From NCBI RefSeq assembly GCF_000154705.2, contig NZ_CM002917.1:3545853-3609852 (forward strand): a DNA stretch of 64,000 nt, written 5' to 3'. A program made the translations under genes and the position numbers. The first letter of the stretch is position 1, and each line of letters opens with the position of its first letter. This DNA is from Hoeflea phototrophica DFL-43. GTDB taxonomy: Bacteria > Pseudomonadota > Alphaproteobacteria > Rhizobiales > Rhizobiaceae. Under the pieces are notes generated by a model. That model had not been told where the DNA came from. It worked only from the letters and a program-made list of their open reading frames with translations, and made no database searches. Shown here in pieces: positions 17,063 through 26,559 of this stretch.

Positions 17063-18742
17063 CTAGAACAGCCCCTCGATCTGCCCCTGGTCATTGAGGT
17101 GGATCTTTTCCGAAGATGGAACCCTTGGCAGTCCTGGCATGGTCATGATTTCGCCGGTGATGACGACGATGAACCCCGCACCCGCCGACAGCCGCACTTC
17201 GCGAACCGGCACCGTGTGGCCCGATGGCGCGCCTCGCTGATTCGGATCGGTCGAGAACGAATACTGCGTCTTGGCCATGCAGATCGGCAAGTTGCCGTAG
17301 CCCTGGGCTTCCCATTGCTTGAGCTGCTCCCGCACGGATTTCTCCGCTGACACCTCGCCTGCGTGGTAGATCGATTTGGCGACGGTTTCGATCTTTTCAA
17401 ACAACAGCATCTCGTCGGGATAGAGCGGCGCGAAATTTGCCTCGCCCGAATCCGCCAGTTCCACCACCTTGTGGGCGAGATCCTCGATGCCTGTCGAGCC
17501 CTGCGCCCAGTGCTTGCACAGGATCGCTTCGGTTCCCAGCGTCGCGACGTAATCCTTCACCGCCTGGACTTCCGCCTCCGTGTCAGTGACGAAGTGGTTG
17601 ATCGCAACCACCACCGGTATGCCGAATTTCTTCACGTTCTCCACGTGACGGCCGAGATTGGCGCAGCCCTGCTCGACGGCCGCAACATTCTCGGCAGCCA
17701 GATCATCCTTCTTGACGCCGCCATTCATCTTCATTGCCCGCACAGTGGCAACGATCACCGCCGCATCGGGCTTGAGACCGGCCTTGCGGCACTTGATGTC
17801 AAAGAATTTCTCGGCCCCCAGATCCGCTCCGAAACCGGCCTCCGTCACCACGTAGTCGGCAAGCTTCAGAGCCGTGGTTGTTGCCACCACTGAGTTGCAG
17901 CCATGCGCAATGTTGGCAAACGGCCCGCCATGCACGAAGGCCGGATTGTTTTCGAGCGTTTGCACCAGATTGGGCTGCATCGCGTCCTTGAGCAGCACCG
18001 TCATCGCGCCATCGGCCTTGATGTCGCGGCAATGGATCGGCGTCTTGTCGCGGCGATAGGCCACAACGATCGACCCCAGCCGCTGCTGCAGATCATCAAG
18101 GTCCTTCGCCAGGCACAGGATCGCCATCACTTCCGATGCGACCGTGATGTCGAACCCGGTCTGGCGCGGGAAGCCGTTGGCGACGCCACCAAGACTGACC
18201 ACGATGTCCCTGAGCGCCCGGTCATTCATGTCCATCACCCGCCGCCAGACCACCCGGCGCGCATCGATCTCCAGCTCGTTGCCCCAGTAGATGTGGTTGT
18301 CGATCATCGCCGAGAGCAGATTGTGCGCGCTGGTGATGGCGTGGAAATCGCCGGTGAAATGCAGGTTCATCTCCTCCATCGGCACAACTTGCGCCATCCC
18401 CCCGCCGGCTGCCCCGCCCTTCATGCCGAAGTTCGGCCCCAGCGAGGCTTCGCGGATGCAGATCATGGCCTTCTTGCCGATGCGGTTGAGCCCGTCGCCA
18501 AGCCCCACCGTGGTGGTGGTCTTGCCCTCGCCCGCAGGCGTTGGGTTGATCGCGGTGACCAGGATCAGCTTGCCGTTGGGCTTGTCTGACTGCCGTGAGA
18601 TGAAGTCTGCTGACACCTTGGCCTTGTCGTGGCCATAGGGCACCAGGTCCAGCTCCGGGATGCCAAGCCTGGCCCCAATCTCCATGATCGGCTTCTTGTT
18701 CGCCGCCCGCGCGATCTCGATATCGGATTTGTACTCGGCCAT
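17063..18742 (-). CDS. fhs: Formate-tetrahydrofolate ligase
   Basis: A 559-residue enzyme that joins formate to tetrahydrofolate using ATP, giving 10-formyl-THF for one-carbon metabolism. Diagnostic segments: [19 protein letters not shown] (P-loop), [18 protein letters not shown], and the C-terminal [16 protein letters not shown]. Length is the family norm. The start [11 protein letters not shown] follows a purine-rich GGGAA segment; the longer frame adds 35 residues not found in the family. Transcribed alone. In methylotrophic or glycine-using alphaproteobacteria it balances the serine and purine pathways. Confidence 0.97.
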   Translation of the reverse strand: MAEYKSDIEIARAANKKPIMEIGARLGIPELDLVPYGHDKAKVSADFISRQSDKPNGKLILVTAINPTPAGEGKTTTTVGLGDGLNRIGKKAMICIREASLGPNFGMKGGAAGGGMAQVVPMEEMNLHFTGDFHAITSAHNLLSAMIDNHIYWGNELEIDARRVVWRRVMDMNDRALRDIVVSLGGVANGFPRQTGFDITVASEVMAILCLAKDLDDLQQRLGSIVVAYRRDKTPIHCRDIKADGAMTVLLKDAMQPNLVQTLENNPAFVHGGPFANIAHGCNSVVATTTALKLADYVVTEAGFGADLGAEKFFDIKCRKAGLKPDAAVIVATVRAMKMNGGVKKDDLAAENVAAVEQGCANLGRHVENVKKFGIPVVVAINHFVTDTEAEVQAVKDYVATLGTEAILCKHWAQGSTGIEDLAHKVVELADSGEANFAPLYPDEMLLFEKIETVAKSIYHAGEVSAEKSVREQLKQWEAQGYGNLPICMAKTQYSFSTDPNQRGAPSGHTVPVREVRLSAGAGFIVVITGEIMTMPGLPRVPSSEKIHLNDQGQIEGLF

Positions 18743-18952
18743 GATGTTGTTCCCTCTTCCCGAACTGGCCCGCATCTCCCGTGCGGCCTTTGGGGATGGA
18801 TAGAAACAGAAACTGTGGCCGATGCCTACATGAAACGGGACTCGCAATGCGCCAATTGCGACACCTCACCCCGATCCTTCGATCTCAACAATCGCAAACA
18901 CGTGATGGCGTGTGATTTGCCTCATGAATTTTAACAGCCAATACTGCCGCAC

Positions 18953-19522
18953 ATGAGAACGACATTGAACCTATTTGCCGCCCTGATGATGATCGCCAAC
19001 CTGGCTGTAACAACGGCTTGGGCACAAAACACGCCTGACGACTGGAAATGGGTTGTGGACCACTTCAAGACTTTTGGAATCTGGGAGGTGGCCTGCGATC
19101 ACCGCGAACTTGACAAGAGCCGTGGAGAAGAGAAACGGTGCTATCTCAGAGTAGTGGACGTTTACGCCCCGCGCCCCGACTTCGGCGCAGCTTTCTTGTT
19201 TGTCACCCGCACTTCGGGTGAAGGACTCCGCTTCGATTTTAGCTTTGAAAAGGGAACGGAATTCGAGGCTGGCGGGTTTGCAGTCATTCAAGACAACACC
19301 AATACATTCGGTTTTGAGCCTGCCCGTTGTGAAGCCGGAGCGCGATGCCTGATTCAGGGCAACGAAGCCGAGCGGTTTGCCGTGAGCCTGTCCGATGACG
19401 CCCATCTTCGGCTCGCATTCCTGGACAGATTGGGACGCGATTGGGAGCGGACCTGGACCGGCCAGGGCTTTGCCGAAGCGCTTGCCGATCTGACCCGTGA
19501 AAGCGAAAAACGCGGGCTGTAA
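18953..19522 (+). CDS. Periplasmic protein resembling invasion-associated locus B (IalB) family
   Basis: A 189-residue protein with a clear signal peptide (LAVTTAWAQN, cleavage near residue 25). The mature part opens with FGIWEVACDHREL and KRCYLRVVDVY, like the WxVxC...CY pattern of the IalB family, and has a second cysteine pair (CEAGARC). Similarity was judged from pattern only. It is 210 bases divergent from fhs and ends 6 bases before the stop of putA. Confidence 0.55.
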   Translation: MRTTLNLFAALMMIANLAVTTAWAQNTPDDWKWVVDHFKTFGIWEVACDHRELDKSRGEEKRCYLRVVDVYAPRPDFGAAFLFVTRTSGEGLRFDFSFEKGTEFEAGGFAVIQDNTNTFGFEPARCEAGARCLIQGNEAERFAVSLSDDAHLRLAFLDRLGRDWERTWTGQGFAEALADLTRESEKRGL

Positions 19523-19528
19523 CAGCCC

Positions 19529-22500
19529 TCACCCGTCACCCATCGCAATCAGCCCGGCATTGCCGCCCGCCGCCGCAGTATTGACCGAAACCGCCTGCTC
19601 GACCGCAAACCGCATCAGGTAATGCGGGCCGCCGGCCTTGAAGCCGGTGCCTGACAGGCCCGACCCGCCGAACGGCTGGGTGCCGACCACGGCGCCAATC
19701 ATGTTGCGGTTGATGTAGACATTGCCGGTGTCGAGCCGGTCGATGACCTTCCGCACGGTTGCCTCGATGCGCGAATGGACACCGAGGGTCAGGCCGAAGC
19801 CGGTGGCGTCGACGGCATCAAGCACCGTATCAAGCTTCTTGGCCTTGTAGCGCACCACATGCAGCACCGGTCCGAATATCTCACGGTCAAGTGCTGCCGC
19901 ATCCTTGAGCTCGACGATATGCGGCGCAAAGAACAAACCCGCTTTCGGCGCCTCGCCGGCATAGACCAGCTTCTGGCTCTTGCTGATCGTTGAAACATGG
20001 TCAGCCAGCATGTCGCGTTGGGCTTGATCGATCACCGGCCCGATGTCGGTCGAGGGGCTGGCAGCATTGCCAAGTTTGAGCTCGCGCGCGGCCCCCTCGA
20101 TCATCTCGAGCATGTGATCGGCGACATCGTCCTGGACAAACAGCAGCCTGAGCGCCGAGCAGCGCTGTCCGGCGGAGCGGAAGGCCGACATCACCACATC
20201 GTCGGCCACCTGTTCGGCCAGCGCGGTGGCGTCGACGATCATCGCGTTGAGCCCGCCGGTCTCGGCAATGAAAGGCACGATCGGTCCATCCTTGGCGGCC
20301 AGCGTGCGGTTGATGGCACGTGCCGTTTCGGTCGAACCGGTAAAGGCCACGCCGCCGATCTTTGGATGCGAGGTCAGTGCCGCTCCGACATCGCCCGCGC
20401 CTGGCAGGCACATCAGCACATCCTTGGGCACGCCCGCCTCGTGCAGCAATTGCACGGCTTCATGCGCGACCAGCGGCGTCTGTTCCGCCGGCTTGGCGAT
20501 CACCGCATTGCCGGCGGCAAGCCCCGCCGAGACCTGGCCCAGAAAGATCGCCAGCGGGAAGTTCCAGGGCGAAATACACACGAACACGCCACGCCCACGC
20601 CAGCCGAGCCGGTTCTCCTCGCCCGTTGGCCCGGGCATTGGAACCATCCCGCCAAACATCTCGCGCGACCGCGCCGCATAATACCGGAGAAAATCAACCG
20701 CCTCGCGGATTTCGGCAATGCCATCATCAAGCGTCTTGCCGGCTTCCGCCGAGAGCAGCGCCATGAACCGGTCACGGCGCTCCTCGAGCAGATCGGCTGC
20801 CTTGTCGAGAGCGGCGGCACGGCGCTGCGGCTCCATGCGGGACCAGCTCCTGAATCCCTTGAGAGCCGCGTCAATGGCCTTGTCGACGTCCTTGGGATCG
20901 GTGAAACGCACCGTGCCAACGATGTTGGAGGGATCCGATGGTGAGGTGATGTCCTGAACCTTGCCGCCCGTCAGACCCGGTGCCAGCGGCCCCGCCTCGA
21001 CACGCGCCGTTGAGCGTTCCATCCCGGCAATCAGCGATTCCAGCTGGAACCGGTCGCCGAATTCGATGCCGCGCGAATTCGCCCGGTCGGGATAGATCGC
21101 CAGCGGCAGCGGGATCTGGCTGTTGCGGGCGGAATGGCCCTCGCTCAGGCCCAGTTTCGCATCCGGCCGCACCAGAAGATCCGCGACGGGCACCTTGCGG
21201 TCGCCGGCAACCGCCACAAAGGAGGAGTTCGCCCCGTTCTCCAGCAGACGGCGCACCAGATAGGCCAGCAGATCACGATAGCCGCCCACCGGCGCGTAGA
21301 TCCGGCACGGCACCCGATCATTGCTCTTGTTGAGGCTCTCATAGACGACGTCGCCCATGCCGTGCAGCCGCTGGAATTCGAAGCCGCTGCGGTCCTGGGC
21401 CATTTCGATGATGGTGGCGACGGTCAGCGCATTGTGGGTGGCGAATTGCGGGAACAGCACGTCGCGCAGATCGAGCATCTGCTGCGCGCAGGCGAGATAG
21501 GACAGGTCCGTCGCAGCCTTGCGGGTAAAGACCGCATAGCCCTCGAGACCGCGTTCCTGGGCGCGCTTGATCTCGGTGTCCCAATAGGCGCCCTTGACCA
21601 GCCGCACCATCATCCGCCGGCCGTGTTTGCGGCACAGGCCGGCAATGTGATCGATCACCTGCGGGGCACGCTTCTGATAGGCCTGGATTGCCAGGCCAAA
21701 CCCGTCCCAGCCAGCCAGGGACGGATCTCCAAAGGCCTGGTCGATCACATCGAGCGAGAGCTCCAGCCGGTCGACCTCTTCGGCATCGATGGTAAAATTG
21801 AGATCATGCGCCTTGGCCATCTGCGCCAGGCGGACCACGTCCGGCACCAGTTCGGCCAGCACCTGATCGCGATGGGTGGGGAGGTAACGCGGGTGCAGTG
21901 CCGACAGCTTGACCGAGATGCCCGGGCGGTCAGGCAGCTTGCGCCCGGCAGACACCTTGTCCGCCGACTTGCCGATGGCCGCAATCGCATCGGCATAGGA
22001 TTTGAAATAGCGCTTTGCGTCAGCCAGGGTCCGGGCCCCTTCGCCCAGCATGTCATAGGAATGGCGATAGCCGCGGGCTTCATTCTTGGCGGCACGGCCA
22101 AGCGCATCCTCGATGGTCTCGCCAAGCACGAAATGATGCCCCAGAAACCGCATTGCCTGACGGGTCGCACTGCGCACAGTGGGCATGCCCATGCGCTTGA
22201 CCAGGCCCCGCATCACACCTTCAGGCGTCTCACCGGGCTTGATCACCCGTGCCGACATGCCAAGCGCCCAGGCGGATGCGGACACAAACCATGTATCGCC
22301 ATGGGTCTCATGCTCGCTCCAGCCGCCTTCCTTGAGCTTGTCCTCAATCAGCCTGTCCTGCGTCAGCGCATCGGGAACCCGAAGCAGCGCTTCCGCCAGC
22401 ACCATCAGCGCCAGGCCTTCACGCGTCGAAAGCCCGTATTCGCGCAGAAAGTCGTCGACTCCGCCAATCTGACCGGACTCCGCGCGGATCGCGTTGATCA

Positions 22501-22645
22501 ACGTTGAAGCCCTGGCATCGATCGCCTGATTTTGCGCCGCGGAAAAGCGCAGTTGCTCGCTAAAACTGCGGATCAACCGGTCATCATCCGCCGCGTGCGG
22601 CGCGTGAAATGCGGTCAGGCTATGGCTTGTGCTTGCGTCGATCAT
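19529..22645 (-). CDS. putA: Bifunctional proline dehydrogenase / glutamate semialdehyde dehydrogenase
   Basis: A 1038-residue PutA converting proline to glutamate. Proline dehydrogenase barrel about residues 140-450 (ISVKLSALHPRY, VKGAYWDTEIKRAQ, CRIYAPVGGYRDLLAYLVRRLLEN), aldehyde dehydrogenase about 530-1000 with general base in IAETGGLNAM and nucleophile in SAGQRCSALR. It lacks the N-terminal ribbon-helix-helix DNA-binding domain of E. coli PutA, so it is the short, non-regulatory type. The start MIDASTSHSL follows GGGAG; 47 residues of longer frame overlap the regulator promoter and were rejected. Divergent from the Lrp regulator. Confidence 0.96.
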   Translation of the reverse strand: MIDASTSHSLTAFHAPHAADDDRLIRSFSEQLRFSAAQNQAIDARASTLINAIRAESGQIGGVDDFLREYGLSTREGLALMVLAEALLRVPDALTQDRLIEDKLKEGGWSEHETHGDTWFVSASAWALGMSARVIKPGETPEGVMRGLVKRMGMPTVRSATRQAMRFLGHHFVLGETIEDALGRAAKNEARGYRHSYDMLGEGARTLADAKRYFKSYADAIAAIGKSADKVSAGRKLPDRPGISVKLSALHPRYLPTHRDQVLAELVPDVVRLAQMAKAHDLNFTIDAEEVDRLELSLDVIDQAFGDPSLAGWDGFGLAIQAYQKRAPQVIDHIAGLCRKHGRRMMVRLVKGAYWDTEIKRAQERGLEGYAVFTRKAATDLSYLACAQQMLDLRDVLFPQFATHNALTVATIIEMAQDRSGFEFQRLHGMGDVVYESLNKSNDRVPCRIYAPVGGYRDLLAYLVRRLLENGANSSFVAVAGDRKVPVADLLVRPDAKLGLSEGHSARNSQIPLPLAIYPDRANSRGIEFGDRFQLESLIAGMERSTARVEAGPLAPGLTGGKVQDITSPSDPSNIVGTVRFTDPKDVDKAIDAALKGFRSWSRMEPQRRAAALDKAADLLEERRDRFMALLSAEAGKTLDDGIAEIREAVDFLRYYAARSREMFGGMVPMPGPTGEENRLGWRGRGVFVCISPWNFPLAIFLGQVSAGLAAGNAVIAKPAEQTPLVAHEAVQLLHEAGVPKDVLMCLPGAGDVGAALTSHPKIGGVAFTGSTETARAINRTLAAKDGPIVPFIAETGGLNAMIVDATALAEQVADDVVMSAFRSAGQRCSALRLLFVQDDVADHMLEMIEGAARELKLGNAASPSTDIGPVIDQAQRDMLADHVSTISKSQKLVYAGEAPKAGLFFAPHIVELKDAAALDREIFGPVLHVVRYKAKKLDTVLDAVDATGFGLTLGVHSRIEATVRKVIDRLDTGNVYINRNMIGAVVGTQPFGGSGLSGTGFKAGGPHYLMRFAVEQAVSVNTAAAGGNAGLIAMGDG

Positions 22646-22757
22646 TGCGCTCTCCCGTGCATGATCCATCTTATCGCTTGCCCGATGGTTTTTCTCGCTA
22701 TATTTTTCGTCATAGCTCCCAATTATCTCTACAAGAGATCGGTTTTTTGGTGAATAA

Positions 22758-23219
22758 ATGAAGACAATTGATCGAATTGACCGCAAGATTCTCCGCGCTG
22801 TTCAAGACGATGGCCGGCTGACCAACCTCGAACTGGCCGAAAAGATCAGCCTGTCGCCGACCGCTACTGCGGAGAGGCTGAAACGGCTTGGACGTGATGG
22901 CTACATCACCGGGTACATGGCACGTCTCTCAGCCTCCATGCTTGACCGCGGCATGCTCGTCTTTGTGGAGGTCAAACTTGACCGCACCACACCGGATGTT
23001 TTCGACGCATTCGCGGATGCCGTGCGCAGATCCGACGATGTGATGGAATGCCATATGGTGGCCGGCGGCTTTGACTATCTGGTCAAAGCAAGAGTAAAAG
23101 GCATGGACGCCTACCGGGCTTTTCTTTCTGATGTGATCCTGTCGCTCCCGGGTGTTCGTGAAACACACACTTACCCTGTCATGGAGGAAGTAAAGAGCAC
23201 TGGGAAAATACCAGTTTGA
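22758..23219 (+). CDS. putR: Lrp/AsnC family regulator, probable PutR
   Basis: A 153-residue Lrp-type regulator: helix-turn-helix in residues 5-55 (IDRKILRAVQDDGRLTNLEL, ISLSPTATAERLKRL) and the RAM ligand-binding domain in the second half (VMECHMVAGGFDYLVKARV). It is divergent from putA across 112 bases, the arrangement of PutR in Agrobacterium and relatives, where it activates putA in the presence of proline. The symbol rests on this context. Confidence 0.85.
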   Translation: MKTIDRIDRKILRAVQDDGRLTNLELAEKISLSPTATAERLKRLGRDGYITGYMARLSASMLDRGMLVFVEVKLDRTTPDVFDAFADAVRRSDDVMECHMVAGGFDYLVKARVKGMDAYRAFLSDVILSLPGVRETHTYPVMEEVKSTGKIPV

Positions 23220-23356
23220 GTTTTAGTATTCTCTAATAAATCTAGTTGTCGTACCTAAGTTTGCTTCATTTGGAAAACATCCGGGCGCTATGTGGCGCTT
23301 CGAAGCAAATGGCGATAGTATGAGACGGCGGAAAGATCTATGATGGATTGCTGTGA

Positions 23357-24070
23357 ATGAAATTCAACGAAGACCTTTTTCAGAGGTTGAAAACAGCAAC
23401 GACGGAACACGAGCTCGCGGTCTCGCTGCAGGCATTGACATCTGAATTCGATTTCAGATTCTTCTCGATCTTTGACATTCCTGCGACCTTCAGCGACCGT
23501 TTGTCCAAGCATATAAGACTGTCCAATCTGCCCTCCGAATACATCGAGGAATACGACTCGCTCAACCTTTTGAGCAACTCGTCAGTCTTTGCCATGCTTA
23601 GGCAGTCAACCGCACCAATGACGCGGTTCCTTGATCTTGCCGTCAAGGAGCGGCCGACCGAGGAACAGCAGGTCATGAGGGCGGTGTTTGAAAAACATAA
23701 CATGACGATGGGCGTATACTTCCCCGTCCATGGATCCAATGGCCGCCGGGCAGCGATGGCTTTTTATGGAACTCGCCCCGCATTGTCCTTCGCAGAAACC
23801 GGTGTACTGGGTCTTTGCGTGCTTCATGCCTTTGACGCCTATTCCAAAATGACCAACAAGACCGGCACAAAGGCCAACGGCATAACCACACGCGAACTTG
23901 AGGTCCTGCACTGGGCGGCCAACGGAAAAACCTCCACAGAAATCGCGGCGATCCTGTCCCTGTCAGACCATACCGTCAACACCTACATGAACAGCGCCAT
24001 GCGCAAGCTCGACTGCGTCAACCGCACCCAGCTTGTTGCCAAGGCGCTCAGGCTTCACCTGATCAGCTGA
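23357..24070 (+). CDS. LuxR-type regulator with a degenerate autoinducer-binding domain (solo)
   Basis: A 237-residue protein. Residues 15-165 align with the acyl-homoserine-lactone domain; residues 172-237 are a GerE/LuxR helix-turn-helix (ITTRELEVLHWAANGKTSTE, VNTYMNSAMRKLDCVNRTQL). In the pocket region LPSEYIEEYDSLNLLSNSSV the usual Trp57 is Tyr, Tyr61 is kept, and Asp70-Pro71 are Ser-Ser (TraR numbering). No LuxI synthase lies in the window. It may sense another ligand or none. The upstream 137 bases are AT-rich and hold no other gene. Confidence 0.85.
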   Translation: MKFNEDLFQRLKTATTEHELAVSLQALTSEFDFRFFSIFDIPATFSDRLSKHIRLSNLPSEYIEEYDSLNLLSNSSVFAMLRQSTAPMTRFLDLAVKERPTEEQQVMRAVFEKHNMTMGVYFPVHGSNGRRAAMAFYGTRPALSFAETGVLGLCVLHAFDAYSKMTNKTGTKANGITTRELEVLHWAANGKTSTEIAAILSLSDHTVNTYMNSAMRKLDCVNRTQLVAKALRLHLIS

Positions 24071-24167
24071 CAGTCTGACGCAGCCACGTTCCCATCGCCG
24101 CAGAGCCGCGCATCCGGTTGAACGCACCATCCGGGGAACCCGCATCAAATTACCGGCAGACCGTGGG

Positions 24168-25265
24168 TCAGCGGTCGAGAATGCCGCGGATTTCCACCAG
24201 TTTGGAGCGGAACCTGAGCACATAAAATCCCATGGTTGCCAGATGCGTCGGCATGATCCAGCCACTCTCATTGCCATTGGAGATAATGAAGGGCTGGATC
24301 TTGAGCGCAGAAGACAATTGTCCGTCCATCTCGTCCCACAGCTGCCCAAGGTTTCGCTGGGCGACCACGTCGCGGAAGTCTTCGCGCGTTGCTTTCAGGA
24401 TGCCGTAGTAACCGTAGAGCTGCCCGTAGGAGAACCAGAACCGGTCATCTGCGCGGGTGTCGAACCATCCGGCATTGAAATTCTCCGACCGGTCTCTGAG
24501 GATCGCGGATGTCGAGCCGACATCCGAGGCGATCCGGTCAAGGAACTGGATCAGGTTGTCCGCGCGCGCATCATAGATCGCGTTGCAGGTTGAAAGACGA
24601 TCGTTAAAGGCCTGGAGATCGTCGATTGCGGAACGGTAGAATGAGGGTGTCGGAGTTTTCGGTCCAAACGGGTTGAGCCCGAAATACCAGGTGTATTCAT
24701 CAAACTGCATGGCGCCGCGGGCGTCTTGCAAATCGCCATCGACCTGACTGGTTCCGCGCACGCGGCCGAGCGTATCGACAAATTCCACCGTCGTACGACG
24801 GATCGCCTGATTCACCCCGCGCTGAAATGCAGCCTTGTTGTCGAAGAACGGCGTGTGATCCCAGTCGATCCCGAAGAAGCCCGTCTTGTAGAGGATCATC
24901 GAGGAAGTCCAGGCGTTCTGGTTGACGTTGAAGTCGATCAGATCCGATGTCACCGAGACCATCGCGGAGGGGGCGCATGTCCCATTGCCGGTCGCGGTGC
25001 CTGGTGTTGAAGCAATCATCTCGCGCTTGGCCGGATATTCGGGATCAAAGCCGCTCCAGATCTGCGATTGCCAGAAGAAGTAGCCGTAAAGACCCGCAAA
25101 AAGAACGATGATCCCGCCAACCACAGCCTTGAGGATGAAACCCCGCCTGCGGTACCAGCCGGCCATTGTGACAAATGGCCAGAGCAGCGCCGCGATCACC
25201 AAACCGATGCCGCGGCCGATGGCATGAAAAATGCGCTCGAAAAAGGCAATCACGGGATCAAGCAT
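24168..25265 (-). CDS. DUF2333-like membrane-anchored protein, last gene of the AAA operon
   Basis: A 365-residue protein with two N-terminal hydrophobic segments (about residues 15-35 and 44-66, KAVVGGIIVLFAGLYGYFFW) and a large, probably periplasmic domain of alternating charged and aromatic sequence. It resembles DUF2333, a family without known function; this assignment is from memory. Its ATG overlaps the stop of the upstream gene by 8 bases. GAAGGA precedes it. It would provide the membrane anchor of whatever the cytoplasmic AAA protein acts on (inference). Confidence 0.65.
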   Translation of the reverse strand: MLDPVIAFFERIFHAIGRGIGLVIAALLWPFVTMAGWYRRRGFILKAVVGGIIVLFAGLYGYFFWQSQIWSGFDPEYPAKREMIASTPGTATGNGTCAPSAMVSVTSDLIDFNVNQNAWTSSMILYKTGFFGIDWDHTPFFDNKAAFQRGVNQAIRRTTVEFVDTLGRVRGTSQVDGDLQDARGAMQFDEYTWYFGLNPFGPKTPTPSFYRSAIDDLQAFNDRLSTCNAIYDARADNLIQFLDRIASDVGSTSAILRDRSENFNAGWFDTRADDRFWFSYGQLYGYYGILKATREDFRDVVAQRNLGQLWDEMDGQLSSALKIQPFIISNGNESGWIMPTHLATMGFYVLRFRSKLVEIRGILDR

Positions 25266-26559
25266 TGTCCTGGTTTCCTTCAAGTCCGTAGAGCCGCGCC
25301 CTGAGCGCCGCCTTGTCCTTCAGATAGGTGTCCGACAGCACCTTCACAACATGGGCCCGATAACCCTCGGAATATCCGTCATAGGCTTCATAGAAGCCTT
25401 GCTTGTCAAAAACAAAGCGCGAAACGAAATCAAACGGCGCCAGCCGCGCTAGCAAGCGGTTGATCAGCCACTGGTCCTTATGGGCGGGGGCAGCACGGCA
25501 CAACAGCAGCCGGCGATCGGAACGCACCTCACCCATCTTGATCTGCCCGGTGGCCGATATCTCGCGGATCATTTCCTGCAGGAACGGATAGACCCCCTGC
25601 TCGGCGATCAGACCCGCGTTGCGATGCATCCAGGTTTGCAACCAGATCTTGTCCGCACGGCTCAGATCCACATCCGGATCGACCTTGCCGATAAGATCGA
25701 AGATCGCCATCTCGGCACGGTGCTCGAAGAAGCCGGAGGGTTCGACCCAGGATGCCCGTGGCAATTGCAGCCGCCCGCTCTTGGAGAGGTATTCGAAGAT
25801 GCGGGCATGATCGGCAATATCGATATAGCTCACCTCCCATGGCCGGGAGCGGCGGAAGCCTGGCGCCTGATTGTTGCAGATCACCGTTGTGGTGCGGTCA
25901 TCGCGGAAGATGAACACGCCGCCAAAATGATTGGCCCAATAGGAGGTGTGCTCAAACACCAGCTTGTCTGGCACCAGCGCGTTCTGCCGGATGTCGCCGG
26001 TTTCGCGCGCCAACGCCACCATGCGGTTAAGCATGTCGTCATCGCGCCAACCATCCCGCGAGCTCTTCAGACGGTCCACCAGTCCGCGCAACTCGGACGC
26101 CTTGCCAAGCATGTCCTCGGCCGACAAGACACGGAAACGGACCTCCTCGATTGCAAGCAGATCCTCGACGCCGGTCACGATGGCGATGGGATCCTCGATC
26201 TCGCCGAACAAGGCGTCCTTGATGGTGATCGCATGCACGACCCGGCGGTTGCCGTCGAAGAACTGGTGCATCAGTCCGGCAGTGTTGGAAAACTGGGTGT
26301 GCACCACCGGCAGGTGTTCCTGCTCCGGTGTAAGAATCACAAACCGCCGGTTCACTCCGTTGGGATCAAGATAGTCCCGGTCATCAAGCTCTTCGGCGAT
26401 CTCCGGCGAGAAGCCGGTCATGTCGATGCGGAAATGCTCAAGGGCCGTCTGAGGAAGGCCAAAAGCCTTCAGCGCCTTGTTGTAACGGCCGACCAGATGC
26501 GGCTCGCTGATCGGCAGCAGGCGACCGTAAATCAACTCATTGTCGGCGAGAAGTTTCAT
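25258..26559 (-). CDS. Conserved hypothetical protein of the AAA operon
   Basis: A 433-residue soluble protein, no signal or membrane segment, acidic and rich in charged alpha/beta sequence (HLPVVHTQFSNTAGLMHQFF, VFEHTSYWANHFGGVFIF). No catalytic motif is recognised. Its ATG overlaps the AAA gene stop as ATGA, and its own stop overlaps the next start, so the stoichiometry of the three products is probably coupled. The family is uncharacterised as far as I can tell. Confidence 0.7.
   Translation of the reverse strand: MKLLADNELIYGRLLPISEPHLVGRYNKALKAFGLPQTALEHFRIDMTGFSPEIAEELDDRDYLDPNGVNRRFVILTPEQEHLPVVHTQFSNTAGLMHQFFDGNRRVVHAITIKDALFGEIEDPIAIVTGVEDLLAIEEVRFRVLSAEDMLGKASELRGLVDRLKSSRDGWRDDDMLNRMVALARETGDIRQNALVPDKLVFEHTSYWANHFGGVFIFRDDRTTTVICNNQAPGFRRSRPWEVSYIDIADHARIFEYLSKSGRLQLPRASWVEPSGFFEHRAEMAIFDLIGKVDPDVDLSRADKIWLQTWMHRNAGLIAEQGVYPFLQEMIREISATGQIKMGEVRSDRRLLLCRAAPAHKDQWLINRLLARLAPFDFVSRFVFDKQGFYEAYDGYSEGYRAHVVKVLSDTYLKDKAALRARLYGLEGNQDNA

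Noticed and set aside
21134-22507. 457-codon plus-strand frame inside putA
   Set aside because: Antisense shadow of the proline dehydrogenase region, His/Arg/Gln-rich, no domain.
23220-23356. lux-box-like dyad before the LuxR solo
   Set aside because: No symmetric 18-20 bp element found.
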